Assembly: GCA_001513395.1 (NCBI GenBank)
Contig: LFTP01000306.1
Coordinates: 1-6,579 of the forward strand
From: Clostridia bacterium DTU080
GTDB taxonomy: Bacteria > Bacillota > Limnochordia > DTU080
Length of the DNA stretch: 6,579 bases
Direction of reading: 5' to 3'
Position numbers and translations under genes: made by a program. The first letter of the stretch is position 1. The number at the start of each line of letters is the position of its first letter. This document shows, in pieces, positions 1 to 5,851 of this stretch. The notes beneath the pieces were generated by a model. That model was not told the origin of the DNA and searched no databases. It saw nothing but the letters and a program-made list of their open reading frames with translations.

Positions 1-279
1 CGCGTCCCCCTCTTGCGAGAATTGCAGCGTTCCTACGCCGAGGCTTCAGGTTTCATCAACAAGAACTGGGCGGCGGTTTTCCAACAAGCCCTTGAGCCCA
101 ATCCGTACTACTACGTGTTCCTACCGGACACGCTTGATCCGCGGAAGATCTCTTTTGATGTGGTCTGGCGGGGTCTCGCAACCCCTGAGGATCACCTTGA
201 AGAGATCCATCAGAATGCCACCCGCGCCATAGAAGAGTGGCATGCGGCTCTTGAAAAGCGGGATTTTCTCAGGCAGTAG
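1..279 (+). CDS. C-terminal end of a probable ABC transporter extracellular solute-binding protein (5' truncated by window edge)
   Basis: The frame is open from the first base, so the gene begins outside the window; about 92 residues remain before the TAG at 277-279. The tail carries PNPYYYVF, then FDVVWRGLATPEDHLEEI, then a last amphipathic helix (ATRAIEEWHAALEK). A [D/V]-VWRG-x-x-[S/T]-x-E-x-x-L stretch followed by a terminal helix is the usual ending of family-1 (sugar or oligopeptide type) ABC solute-binding proteins, where it closes the C-terminal lobe of the Venus-flytrap fold. The protein would act outside the cytoplasmic membrane and deliver a ligand, probably a sugar, to a permease pair. 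A good hairpin terminator follows 40 bases after the stop, so this is the last gene of its operon. A second binding protein of the same broad class lies at 1940-3190. The ligand cannot be deduced, and the family call rests on the tail alone. Confidence 0.6.
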   Translation, partial: RVPLLRELQRSYAEASGFINKNWAAVFQQALEPNPYYYVFLPDTLDPRKISFDVVWRGLATPEDHLEEIHQNATRAIEEWHAALEKRDFLRQ

Positions 280-319
280 GTTACAGGTAGAGACCTACGG
301 GACACGCGTGTTATCCAGG

Positions 320-354
320 ACCCTCGCCCGGTTATTCGGGCGAGGGTGTTCTTA
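320..354 (+). terminator. Intrinsic terminator after the upstream binding-protein gene
   Basis: CCCTCGCCCG (321-330) and CGGGCGAGGG (337-346) form a perfect 10-bp GC-rich stem, lengthened to 11 bp by A320-T347, around a 6-base loop GTTATT. The stem is followed by TGTTCTT, a short and imperfect T tract. Its position 40 bases after the stop at 279 fits rho-independent termination of that gene. Confidence 0.8.
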
Positions 355-399
355 GCGCTGCGCGGGCAGATAACCCCATGATCATCGGATCTCGGTTTT

Positions 400-552
400 C
401 GTCTGCCCCCATCCTGCCTTCTCGGTGAACTCGGGTTTGAGCACAGGGAGATCGCTGAGATTCTCCGCATTCCCGGCAGTACCGTGCGCCAGCGCTGTCG
501 CCGAGCTCCGACTAGGTTGGCTGCGGTGAGGAAGCGGGCAAGGTGCAGATAG
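400..552 (+). pseudogene. Sigma-70 family (ECF-like) region 4 remnant
   Basis: In the frame of codon 418-420 the translation reads RLPPSCLLGELGFEH, then REIAEILRIPGSTVRQR, then CRRAPTRLAAVRKRA up to a TAG at 550-552. This matches the consensus shape of sigma region 4 (LP..xxxx[LV]L.E..G.s..EIAEILGIP.GTVRSR..RAR..L), the helix-turn-helix that contacts the -35 promoter element. A stop at 379-381 closes the frame upstream, and a terminator lies just before it, so region 2 and the rest of a sigma factor are missing. There is no credible start codon or ribosome binding site. I read it as the decayed 3' end of an extracytoplasmic-function sigma factor. Another reading frame just downstream (567-671) encodes a short piece, ELRTLKADLRNTP..., that faintly recalls an anti-sigma factor but is too short to call. 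Confidence 0.5.
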
Positions 553-566
553 ACAGTCCCTCTTAG

Positions 567-1125
567 GAGCTCCGCACGCTGAAGGCAGATCTGAGAAACA
601 CACCTAACACGCGGCCGGTCACCAAGGCTGAGCCGGTCGAACAACTAGCCAGGCAGCCGTTTGGGGGCTGAGAGGTGTGCCGTCACATGGGACGGCTGCT
701 GTTTGAGATCTGTACGCCGAAGAAAAGAAAGGGAGCGCCAGGCTATGGCAGCTTTGGAACACGACTTGCTGCCGCAGAGGTCTCGATGCGGTGAGGAGGA
801 CTCGTACGACCGAGATGACCTGAAAACACTGCCCGGAAGATAGCGGACGGAATCTGCGAACAAAGGGACCTACGGCATGATCTCCGCCTTGTCACGAAGT
901 CCGGTCAACACGGTATGAATTCCGACTCTGCTTTTCGGACAGAGGACTTCTCTGCCTGTTTCATCCTGGATCACTGAAGAAGATCCTCCGCTATAGATGG
1001 ACGACCTCCGGGTGCAGCGGGCTTGATGATGAACTCCATGGACTATAGTGGACAGTACGATCCCGGCAAATCGTTTGTGATAATCACTCCGCTTGCGCGA
1101 CGGATGGCCGGCGGCAGGTCTTTGC
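567..1125. other. Intergenic or decayed stretch without a recognisable gene
   Basis: All six frames are broken often and the open ones give low-complexity, Arg/Ser-rich translations typical of non-coding sequence. A short hairpin is present at 679-696 (GCCGTC, 6-base loop, GACGGC). A sequence at 628-645 resembles a motif near the right end of the window and is listed separately. This stretch continues from the sigma remnant into the IscB-like remnant and is best viewed as decaying DNA. Confidence 0.5.
628..645 (-). repeat. Diverged copy of a dispersed TTCGAC(A/C)GGCTCAG motif
   Basis: The reverse complement reads GTTGTTCGACCGGCTCAG. It matches 6516-6533 (GTTCTTCGACAGGCTCAG) at 16 of 18 positions. 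The copy at the right end looks like the short dispersed repeats of the TTCGACAGGCTCAGG..GAAC kind that I recall from many environmental bacterial genomes. Two copies in 6.6 kb, one degraded, support a repeat, but 18 bases with two mismatches is modest evidence. Confidence 0.35.
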
Positions 1126-1344
1126 TTAGCCAGTTGACGCTGTACGGCAACTGCCGTAAGCGTATTCGTCAAAACGTGGCTGCCGTCTAAACCGTCTCCG
1201 CGATGTTGCGATCCCTTTTCCCAAAGCCGCAGCTACCACATCGAAGTCGTCGTCTTGGCGGATCACGGCGCGGCCCACATGCACACCTCGATATTCCTCC
1301 TTCTCAATCACCGCACGGATCATATCCCCGTGCTGAAAACCTTG
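1126..1344 (-). pseudogene. Remnant of the C-terminus of an IscB/IsrB-type (RRXRR/HNH, OMEGA) RNA-guided nuclease family protein
   Basis: Read on the reverse strand from 1344, the translation begins QGFQHGDMIRAVI, then EYRGVHVGRAVIRQDDDFDV, then GKGIATSRRRFRR, then FDEYAYG, ending at a TAA (1126-1128). From memory of the family, IscB/IsrB proteins end with GFQTGD[IM]V[KR]A, a [K/R]-x-G-x-[YH]-VGRVAVR block, F[ND][IV], a GI-S-x-[RK]-x-C-x-x-[LV] block and DGY[SG]Y; the order and spacing agree. This part is the C-terminal domain involved in reading the target-adjacent motif. A TAA sits immediately before the first Gln, and no RuvC, bridge-helix or HNH segment (with its CxxC and H-N-H residues) can be found in the 500 bases upstream on this strand, so the gene is dead. 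No omega RNA can be assigned. The similarity is by recollection of consensus and was not searched. Confidence 0.55.
1137..1163. other. Strong bulged hairpin at the 3' end of the IscB-like remnant
   Basis: ACGCT (1137-1141), an unpaired G1142 and TACGGC (1143-1148) pair with GCCGTA (1153-1158) and AGCGT (1159-1163), around loop AACT. That is an 11-bp stem with one bulged base. It overlaps the codons just after the last conserved EYAYG motif of the remnant. IS200/IS605-type elements, which carry iscB, have subterminal imperfect palindromes with a bulged base that the Y1 transposase binds. A right-end hairpin is therefore possible, but a matching left-end hairpin was not found. Confidence 0.4.
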
Positions 1345-1501
1345 TTACTCCGCTATTTGGCAAAAAGACCGGGCATCATGCGTTGTCACTCATCTGTTGT
1401 CTGAAAAACAGATCATAAATGAGAAGGAAACCCATCAGCACAATCGAATTCACATACCAGATCTATCGTCACCATAGCTCGGTTCAACAGTGGATGAGGC
1501 A
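1345..1501. other. Short stretch without a recognisable gene
   Basis: This lies between the IscB-like remnant and the Cys-rich ORF. Reverse-strand reading directly upstream of the remnant gives VTTHDARSFCQIAE and then a stop. This occupies the place where IscB proteins have the linker from RuvC-III, but the residues are not diagnostic. I see no promoter or RNA gene. Confidence 0.4.
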
Positions 1502-1858
1502 TCATGATGCGAGACACCCCAAAAAAGCAGTGCATTCAGGTTGCATGCTTGGAAGCACCGATGCGATGGTCGGCGGGGATCGATCATGTGCGGAGAAGCA
1601 TCGGCGGCTAGACTGCTCTTGAACGCTTTGAGCCTGTTGGGAGCCAACGCCATTGGGGCTGCGGGTGTTTGAGTGGTCTCCGGAGTCTGGGTTTAAAAAG
1701 TCGTTCAAACAGCATGGATCAAGGTCGAGGTAGAGTTCTTTGCATAAGGAACACTCACGAATGTCGGCCTCGCAGTAGTGGCAGTGGAGTGTAGCGCTGT
1801 CCAAGACACACGTCCCTGACACTTTGCCGCAGAACATCAATCCTTTGTGGTCGATCAT
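1502..1858 (-). CDS. Hypothetical Cys-rich protein with a CX2C-X6-CX2C motif
   Basis: An ATG at 1858 opens 118 codons. The first 65 or so look coding: their third positions are rich in C and G, and the translation is well mixed (MIDHKGLMFCGKVSG, ending in KELYLDLDP). It contains HCHYCEADIRECSLC, a CX2C-X6-CX2C arrangement able to hold one zinc or iron, with further Cys at residues 10 and 17. The second half (NTRSPNGVGSQQAQ... onward) is Ser/Arg/Pro-rich with weaker codon bias, so the true protein may have ended or been shifted out of frame near residue 70. GGGGG lies directly against the ATG, too close for a good ribosome binding site. It is transcribed away from the binding-protein gene at 1940, with 81 bases between the two starts. 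I do not recognise the family. Confidence 0.4.
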   Translation of the reverse strand: MIDHKGLMFCGKVSGTCVLDSATLHCHYCEADIRECSLCKELYLDLDPCCLNDFLNPDSGDHSNTRSPNGVGSQQAQSVQEQSSRRCFSAHDRSPPTIASVLPSMQPECTAFLGCLAS

Positions 1859-1923
1859 CCCCCATCGTCATGTCCTCAGCACACAACAACTGCTCGCCGG
1901 ATGTGCAGCAAGATTGATGTATC

Positions 1924-1930
1924 GAGGAGG
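1924..1930 (+). promoter_or_regulatory. Ribosome binding site that fixes a TTG start
   Basis: GAGGAGG ends 9 bases before the TTG at 1940. No in-frame ATG or GTG lies near, and translation from this TTG gives a textbook signal peptide. The TTG at 1933 is in another frame and too close to the Shine-Dalgarno sequence. I see no convincing -35/-10 pair in 1859-1920. Confidence 0.75.
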
Positions 1931-1939
1931 TATTGAACA

Positions 1940-3190
1940 TTGAACAGGATAGCGCGAGTGTCCTTTCCGTGGCTTATGACGGTGATCTTGTTGATTTTGT
2001 CGCCTGTGACTTGGGCTGTCACGATAACCCATCTCACCGGCGGTCACGGAGACATCTGGACGGATTACCTGACCGAGCGGGCATCTGTCTTCAAGAAACA
2101 GACCGGAGCGGACATCGAGATCTTGGCTATGGGCGGCAATCAGGCGAGGGAACAACTGGCCGTGATGCAGGCGGCCGGTATTCCGCCCGATGTCACCGAC
2201 TTCTGGGGAGCCCTGGCCGGAGACTATATTGCCATGGGTTTTTTTGAGGATCTGCGTCCCTATGCGGCGAAGGCGGGCTATCAATTGGAGCGGCTTTATC
2301 AGCCGCAGGTTCTGGAGGCTTTGACCTATAAAGGGGCCTTGTTCAGCATGCCCAACTACATCAACCCCCGGGTGACCTACTTCCACGTCGATCTTTTTGC
2401 CGACGCCGGATTGCCCAATCCCATTGCTATGGGGGACGCCTGGGTATGGGAGGCCATGAGAGAAGCCGCAAAGCGCCTGACACGCGACTTCAATGGTGAT
2501 GGGAATCCCGATCAATTTGGCATCGATACTGTCACGAGCATGGCGTGGGAGCAGTTCATTCTCCAAGCCGGTGGGCGTATGTACAACGAGATTCTGTTTC
2601 CTACGCAAAGCCTTTTCAACTCGGAACCCGTACTGGTGGCCACGGAGTTTGCCAGGCAGCTTAGAGTGGATGATCGGGTCGCTGGCGGAAACCTAGCGAA
2701 TAGGACGGCCGCCATGTCCTTGACGGCATCGGCCCAGATAAAAGCGCAGCTTAATGCGGCGGGCCATGATTGGGACATGGTGTTGCATGCCAAAGGACCT
2801 TTCAGCCGGGCTTCCATCTTCGGGGTTGGCGGCTTGCAGCTGGTCGCCAGCGGTAAGAATAAGGAATGGGCATGGAAATGGATAGAGTTTCTCACTCTCG
2901 ATGCCGAGTCCGTGAGAGCCTATATCAAGACCAATCAACGCATACCTCCTCTGGTTACGTTGCAGAGGGAGTTCGGCCATCTAGTACCCGACTTGAGCCC
3001 CAACTGGTTGGCTCTGGTCCATTCCGTGGGTCAAGAGAACTCAAGCACGTTGTCCGTAGTGACCAAGAACACCGCCAGTATCACCTCGGCTATCAACAGC
3101 AACATCAATCAAGTTTGGTCAGGGCAAACCCCGGCCAGAGTTGCCTTAACTCAGATCCATGAATTAGTGACGGCTCTGCTCAGAGACTGA
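1940..3190 (+). CDS. ABC transporter extracellular solute-binding protein, family 1 (sugar type)
   Basis: This 416-residue protein starts at TTG with GAGGAGG 9 bases upstream and ends at TGA 3188-3190. Residues 1-26 form a Sec signal peptide: basic MNRIARV, hydrophobic LMTVILLIL, and TWA before the probable cut. There is no lipobox Cys, which suggests a soluble periplasmic protein rather than a lipoprotein. The mature part follows the family-1 pattern: FKKQTGADIEI near the start, DVTDFWGALAGDYIAMGFFEDL (about 84-105), SMPNYINPRVTYFHVDLF (hinge strand), and DFNGDGNPDQFG (about 183-194, a Ca-binding-like loop common in this family). The C-terminal lobe has FGVGGLQLVASGKNKEWAWKWIEFLT. The length is normal for the family. 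It would capture a sugar or similar ligand for an importer. No intact permease or ATPase gene lies within 3 kb on either side, so it is an orphan here. The substrate is not predictable. Confidence 0.88.
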   Translation: MNRIARVSFPWLMTVILLILSPVTWAVTITHLTGGHGDIWTDYLTERASVFKKQTGADIEILAMGGNQAREQLAVMQAAGIPPDVTDFWGALAGDYIAMGFFEDLRPYAAKAGYQLERLYQPQVLEALTYKGALFSMPNYINPRVTYFHVDLFADAGLPNPIAMGDAWVWEAMREAAKRLTRDFNGDGNPDQFGIDTVTSMAWEQFILQAGGRMYNEILFPTQSLFNSEPVLVATEFARQLRVDDRVAGGNLANRTAAMSLTASAQIKAQLNAAGHDWDMVLHAKGPFSRASIFGVGGLQLVASGKNKEWAWKWIEFLTLDAESVRAYIKTNQRIPPLVTLQREFGHLVPDLSPNWLALVHSVGQENSSTLSVVTKNTASITSAINSNINQVWSGQTPARVALTQIHELVTALLRD

Positions 3191-3692
3191 TATGCAAAAG
3201 GACTAAGTAGCATCAGATGAGTCAGCGAAGCCGACTTTGGCGGTTGGGGACAATAGGCCGAGTCGGCTTATTGCTCATCCGACTGGCGGAAGTGCGCGCC
3301 GGGGCAAAGCTATAGAAAAAGAAGACCCAATAAGGCGGCGAAGGCGGCATGGCATTGCTTCTCTCGAGCCATTGACGGCGGTAACGGTCGGGAGGCAAGT
3401 ACACGGGCAGCGCCGTCTTTGCAATGATTGACAGCGACGGTTCAGGAGCCGGCGGCGACGAGGATTTGGTATCCGTCCCGGTAGCCGACAGACTAAGCTG
3501 AATGACGTTTAGCCATGTGAAGTGACGGATGACTCCCAGACGCCAAGCCGAGGAAAGTTATGGAAGGTCTTTCTGCCGGTGTTAGACTTCCGATTTCGGC
3601 AGCTCGTGTCATTACATATGTCAGGCACTCCATCCTTGCGGGTAGAAAGCAGTGCCCTCAGAGGCCTGGCGATGATATCAGTCCTGCATCAC
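3191..3692. other. Stretch of about 500 bases without a convincing gene
   Basis: An ATG at 3217 opens a short frame, MSQRSRLWRLGTIGRVGLLL..., that stops at TAG 3313-3315. Its basic-then-hydrophobic start recalls the N-terminus of a sugar permease, expected after a binding protein, but it has no clear ribosome binding site and nothing recognisable follows. The later frames, including an acidic Gly-rich piece (MIDSDGSGAGGDEDL, about 3427 onward), are broken. It could be the debris of a lost permease operon, but this is only suggested by position. Confidence 0.45.
3228..3269. repeat. Inverted repeat downstream of the solute-binding protein gene
   Basis: AAGCCGACT (3228-3236) and AGTCGGCTT (3261-3269) are perfect 9-bp inverted arms separated by 24 bases, 38 bases after the stop at 3190. 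It could form a hairpin that ends or protects the binding-protein transcript. The long loop and lack of a T tract make it a poor intrinsic terminator. Confidence 0.4.
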
Positions 3693-3700
3693 GGGGAGGT
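3693..3700 (+). promoter_or_regulatory. Ribosome binding site of the small basic protein gene
   Basis: GGGGAGGT ends 6 bases before the ATG at 3707, close to ideal. It selects this start over the in-frame ATG at 3560, which would add 49 residues of irregular composition and has no comparable site. Confidence 0.8.
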
Positions 3701-3706
3701 GACTCT

Positions 3707-3859
3707 ATGAGCATCAACAAGACCCGTCGTTTTCTCTATCAGATGGCGCGACTGTTGGGCGATGTCAACGCGGTTAAGCAGGGAAAGGTAGGCAAGAGAA
3801 TTGTCCGCCGGGCGGCGGGAAGAGCAACCGGCAGAGCGATGAGAAAGCTCTTCAAGTAG
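3707..3859 (+). CDS. Small highly basic protein of 50 residues, conserved-looking hypothetical
   Basis: The gene runs from ATG 3707 to TAG 3857-3859 with a near-perfect ribosome binding site. The protein begins MSINKTRRFLYQMARLLGDV, continues with NAVKQGKVGKRIVRR, then AAGRATGRAMRKLFK. About one third of it is Lys or Arg and there are very few acidic residues. The GKVGKR..RR..GR..G[RK] pattern resembles small uncharacterised proteins that I recall from Firmicutes and related genomes, often annotated only as hypothetical. A helix followed by Gly-spaced basic turns suggests binding to nucleic acid or to a negatively charged surface, but no function is known to me. It has no membrane segment. 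It stands alone, with non-coding sequence on both sides and dprA convergent downstream. Confidence 0.75.
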   Translation: MSINKTRRFLYQMARLLGDVNAVKQGKVGKRIVRRAAGRATGRAMRKLFK

Positions 3860-4201
3860 GGTAGGAAAGGCTGACACCATCAGGGTGCGCGGCCCTTTGG
3901 CTTGATGCGCCACTCTCTCGGTCTCTTCTGCGAACCGGGGCGCAGCTTGTGTTAAAGGGTATAAAGGAGTTCGCTTCCGGAGTGAAGATGGGGAGGCGCC
4001 GTCGTACCGACGGATTACGATGACCGTTCGGGTGGCACCGGACGGATCTGTAAAGACATGGAGGCAGTCACATCTTATCCGAGGTGACTTGGATGGTCGC
4101 CAAATCGCCCCTTCAGCATTGAAGTCCTGACGCGAGATCCGCTCGCTCTGAACGGCATGTCGGCAAGGCCTGGTTGAAGGCTATACGGAGTCAGGTTTGT
4201 C
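3860..4201. other. Intergenic region between convergent genes, no gene recognised
   Basis: It separates the small basic protein gene from the convergent dprA-like gene. It holds a compact hairpin at 3999-4013 (CCGTCG, loop TAC, CGACGG) and a weak one just after the stop at 3859. A ribosome-binding-like AAGGAG at 3964 is not followed by a useful frame. I see no tRNA, terminator with a T tract, or transposase fragment. Confidence 0.45.
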
Positions 4202-5182
4202 CTACAGAGGGAGCGGAGGCTGAGGCCTTTGACCATTCGAAGAGTGGAGAAGCCGTTCCCGATGCTCACGAAGCTTGTTTATTAGCTCCTCATCCAGATT
4301 GTCTATGGCATGGGCACTACCGTCATCTAAGAGCCGGCGTACACCGGCTGTCTGCCATGCGTTGCTCTCTTCGGGATGCGGGATGGGACACATAATGAGA
4401 CGATCTTGTTGTTGAGCAAACCTGACGGTGTGCATCGTGCCCCCTGCAATATCTGTCTGCACGGCAACAACCGCAAGAGATAGAGCGCTTTGGATACGGT
4501 CTCTGTGAACGAAGGATAGGCGCTGCGTCTGCTCATCCATACCGTATTCGCTCACGAGCGCGCCGCCTGTCTCCACGATTCTCTGGGCCAGACTCCGATT
4601 CTGAGCGGGATAGACCTTGTTTATCGCAGTACCGAATACGGCAACCGTCTTTCCTCCGTTGTCTACGGCGCCTTTGTGGGCCGCGGTATCAATGCCCAGC
4701 GCAAGTCCGCTGACAACGGTGATCCCGGCGTTTGCGGCTTGCACGGCCAGGCTGTATGCTTGCTCTAAACCCCCGGCGGTAGGCGAACGGGTTCCAACGA
4801 TGGCTATGGAAAGATCGCTGTTTAGAGCTTGCAGCGAGCCTTTGACGAAGACAATCACAGGGGCATCGGGGATCAGCCGCAGCAAAGGGGGATAGTCCCG
4901 ATCAAACAGTGATAACACTGCAAAGCCGGCATTTAGATGATCTTCCACATCTTTGCGCGCCTTCTCCAGCAACCAAGCGAATCCGTCTTTGGAAACCGCA
5001 CTGAGTGCCTGAGAGATCCTCTTGCCCAGTGATTCTACTTGGTGTGAAGAAGCCTCCAAGAGACTCTGGGGGGTGGGGAAAGCCGTCAAAACAGTGACGG
5101 CGGACCGATTACCTATACCGGGGACACTCTTGAGAGCAAGCGCGTATGAACGCTGATCCATTCGTTCATTATTGACCATCAT
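4202..5182 (-). CDS. dprA: DprA/Smf-family DNA-processing protein (divergent, without the C-terminal winged helix)
   Basis: This 326-residue protein reads from ATG 5182 to TAG at 4204-4202. DprA binds single-strand DNA, often incoming DNA, protects it and loads RecA; it acts in the cytoplasm. Residues 13-60 form a helix-hairpin-helix-like domain (LKSVPGIGNRSAVTVL). The Rossmann-like core follows: DRDYPPLLRLIPDAP (94-108), IAIVGTRSPT (126-135), GITVVSGLALGIDTAAHKGA (153-172), TVAVFGTAINKVYPAQNRSL (179-198) and GALVSEY (207-213). The normal FP.RNRII.GLS is replaced by FVHRDRIQSALS (224-235), and GGTMHTVRFAQQQDRL replaces the usual GAL.TA..A...GR. After residue 270 only a short Arg/Pro-rich tail remains, so the winged-helix domain of many homologues is absent. 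An AAGGAG lies 14 bases before the ATG, which is distant; M8 is an alternative start without a better site. The family call is secure. The specific role is not. Confidence 0.9.
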   Translation of the reverse strand: MMVNNERMDQRSYALALKSVPGIGNRSAVTVLTAFPTPQSLLEASSHQVESLGKRISQALSAVSKDGFAWLLEKARKDVEDHLNAGFAVLSLFDRDYPPLLRLIPDAPVIVFVKGSLQALNSDLSIAIVGTRSPTAGGLEQAYSLAVQAANAGITVVSGLALGIDTAAHKGAVDNGGKTVAVFGTAINKVYPAQNRSLAQRIVETGGALVSEYGMDEQTQRLSFVHRDRIQSALSLAVVAVQTDIAGGTMHTVRFAQQQDRLIMCPIPHPEESNAWQTAGVRRLLDDGSAHAIDNLDEELINKLREHRERLLHSSNGQRPQPPLPL

Positions 5183-5394
5183 TGACTGCAGACCGACTCC
5201 TTGTTAGTGACGCCCGGTATCATGGTGTAAACCCGAGAGTCAGATGGCTAAGCAATGGTAGACGGGAAAGGCCATCCTCCCCCTGAAGCGGTTGAGTTGA
5301 GAGGCTGAACCCACAGCAGGAGGGATAGGAGGGCGACCCAGTATCAGATTACCGCAGACAGAAAGCCTTGACATCACCTTTTTTTGCGAAGACG
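5183..5394. other. Upstream region of dprA, no gene recognised
   Basis: This contains the leader of dprA on the reverse strand. The AAGGAG at about 5202-5197 is the likely ribosome binding site, and I see no well-spaced -35/-10 pair. The rest up to the transposase remnant is purine-rich and closed in all frames. It may include the missing edge of the inserted element, but I could not find terminal repeats. Confidence 0.4.
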
Positions 5395-5411
5395 GATAAC
5401 TTGGCAAGTCG

Positions 5412-5690
5412 GTGGAGTCCGTGCTCAATCAAACCCTTGAAGCGCAGATCAGCGAGCATCTCAAAGCCAGGCCATATGAGTGCACCGAGGAACGAACAGG
5501 ATATCGAAACGGCTACCGCACGTGACAGATGGAGACCCGCGTTGGCATCCTGGAGCTTAGTATACCCCGAGTTCGTCACAATTCGTTTTCTACGGATTCT
5601 TTCGAACGGTATCAGCGTCGTGAGCAAGTGCTCATTCCGGCTCTCATGGAGACGGTCGTCGACGGTATCAGAGCTATGCAAAGGACTTGA
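5412..5690 (+). pseudogene. IS256-family (mutator) transposase, N-terminal fragment with internal stop
   Basis: The frame reads VESVLNQTLEAQISEHLKA, RPYECTEERTGYRNGYRT, a TGA stop at 5523-5525, QMETRVGILELSIPRVRHN, then SFSTDSFERYQRREQVLI and PALMETVVDGIRAMQRT up to TGA 5688-5690. IS256-family transposases have [LV]..LNQ.LEAE..E.LGA..YERTEERTGYRNGYR.R.L.TRVG.LEL.VPR.R.G.FST..FERYQR.E..L..AL.E...[QD]G in this order, so the match is strong. The internal TGA stands where the family has Arg, consistent with a CGA to TGA transition. The catalytic DDE core and everything beyond about residue 95 are missing. Upstream, KTDNLA in another frame (about 5389-5407) may be the shifted N-terminus. It lies between dprA and the nuclease gene, on the opposite strand to both. 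Confidence 0.85.
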
Positions 5691-5783
5691 TATGTTGGCG
5701 ACGGAGTGGAACGAACGGCTGCCGGATAGACGCGATCCCTTTGCCATCGTCGAGGCGATGAAACGTCACCCATTGAACAGCTA

Positions 5784-5816
5784 CGGTGGAAAGGCCTGTC
5801 AAGGGCCTTTCCACCG
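5784..5816. terminator. Perfect 13-bp hairpin downstream of the DUF559-like gene
   Basis: CGGTGGAAAGGCC (5784-5796) and GGCCTTTCCACCG (5804-5816) are perfectly complementary around a 7-base loop TGTCAAG. On the reverse strand it begins 36 bases after the stop of the nuclease gene (5852), a good place for transcript termination or mRNA protection, though no T tract follows in either direction. It also lies about 95 bases beyond the transposase fragment and could belong to the edge of that element. Confidence 0.5.
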
Positions 5817-5851
5817 GACACTGCGCGGTGGGGGGTAAACACACAAGGTTC

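Noticed and set aside
210..644. 144-codon reverse frame
   Set aside because: Its translation is Arg/Ser-rich and non-specific, it crosses the terminator hairpin, and it is antisense to both the binding-protein tail and the sigma remnant.
870..1172. 100-codon reverse frame beside the IscB-like remnant
   Set aside because: It overlaps the remnant out of frame, has no ribosome binding site and shows no motif.
1868..2608. 246-codon open frame on the reverse strand
   Set aside because: It lies antisense to the signal peptide and N-lobe of the clear solute-binding protein, and its translation is rich in Arg, His and Gln with no family pattern.
3217..3315. Sugar permease N-terminal fragment
   Set aside because: Only about 20 residues have a permease-like character, with no diagnostic motif, so it is not listed as a pseudogene.
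3560..3706. N-terminal extension of the small basic protein
   Set aside because: The ATG at 3707 has a near-ideal ribosome binding site and the upstream residues differ in composition.
3999..4013. Hairpin CCGTCG-TAC-CGACGG as terminator between convergent genes
   Set aside because: The stem is short with a 3-base loop and no T tract follows in either direction.
5368..5838. 156-codon forward frame
   Set aside because: It overlaps the IS256 transposase remnant in another frame; the family similarity lies only in the frame of 5412.
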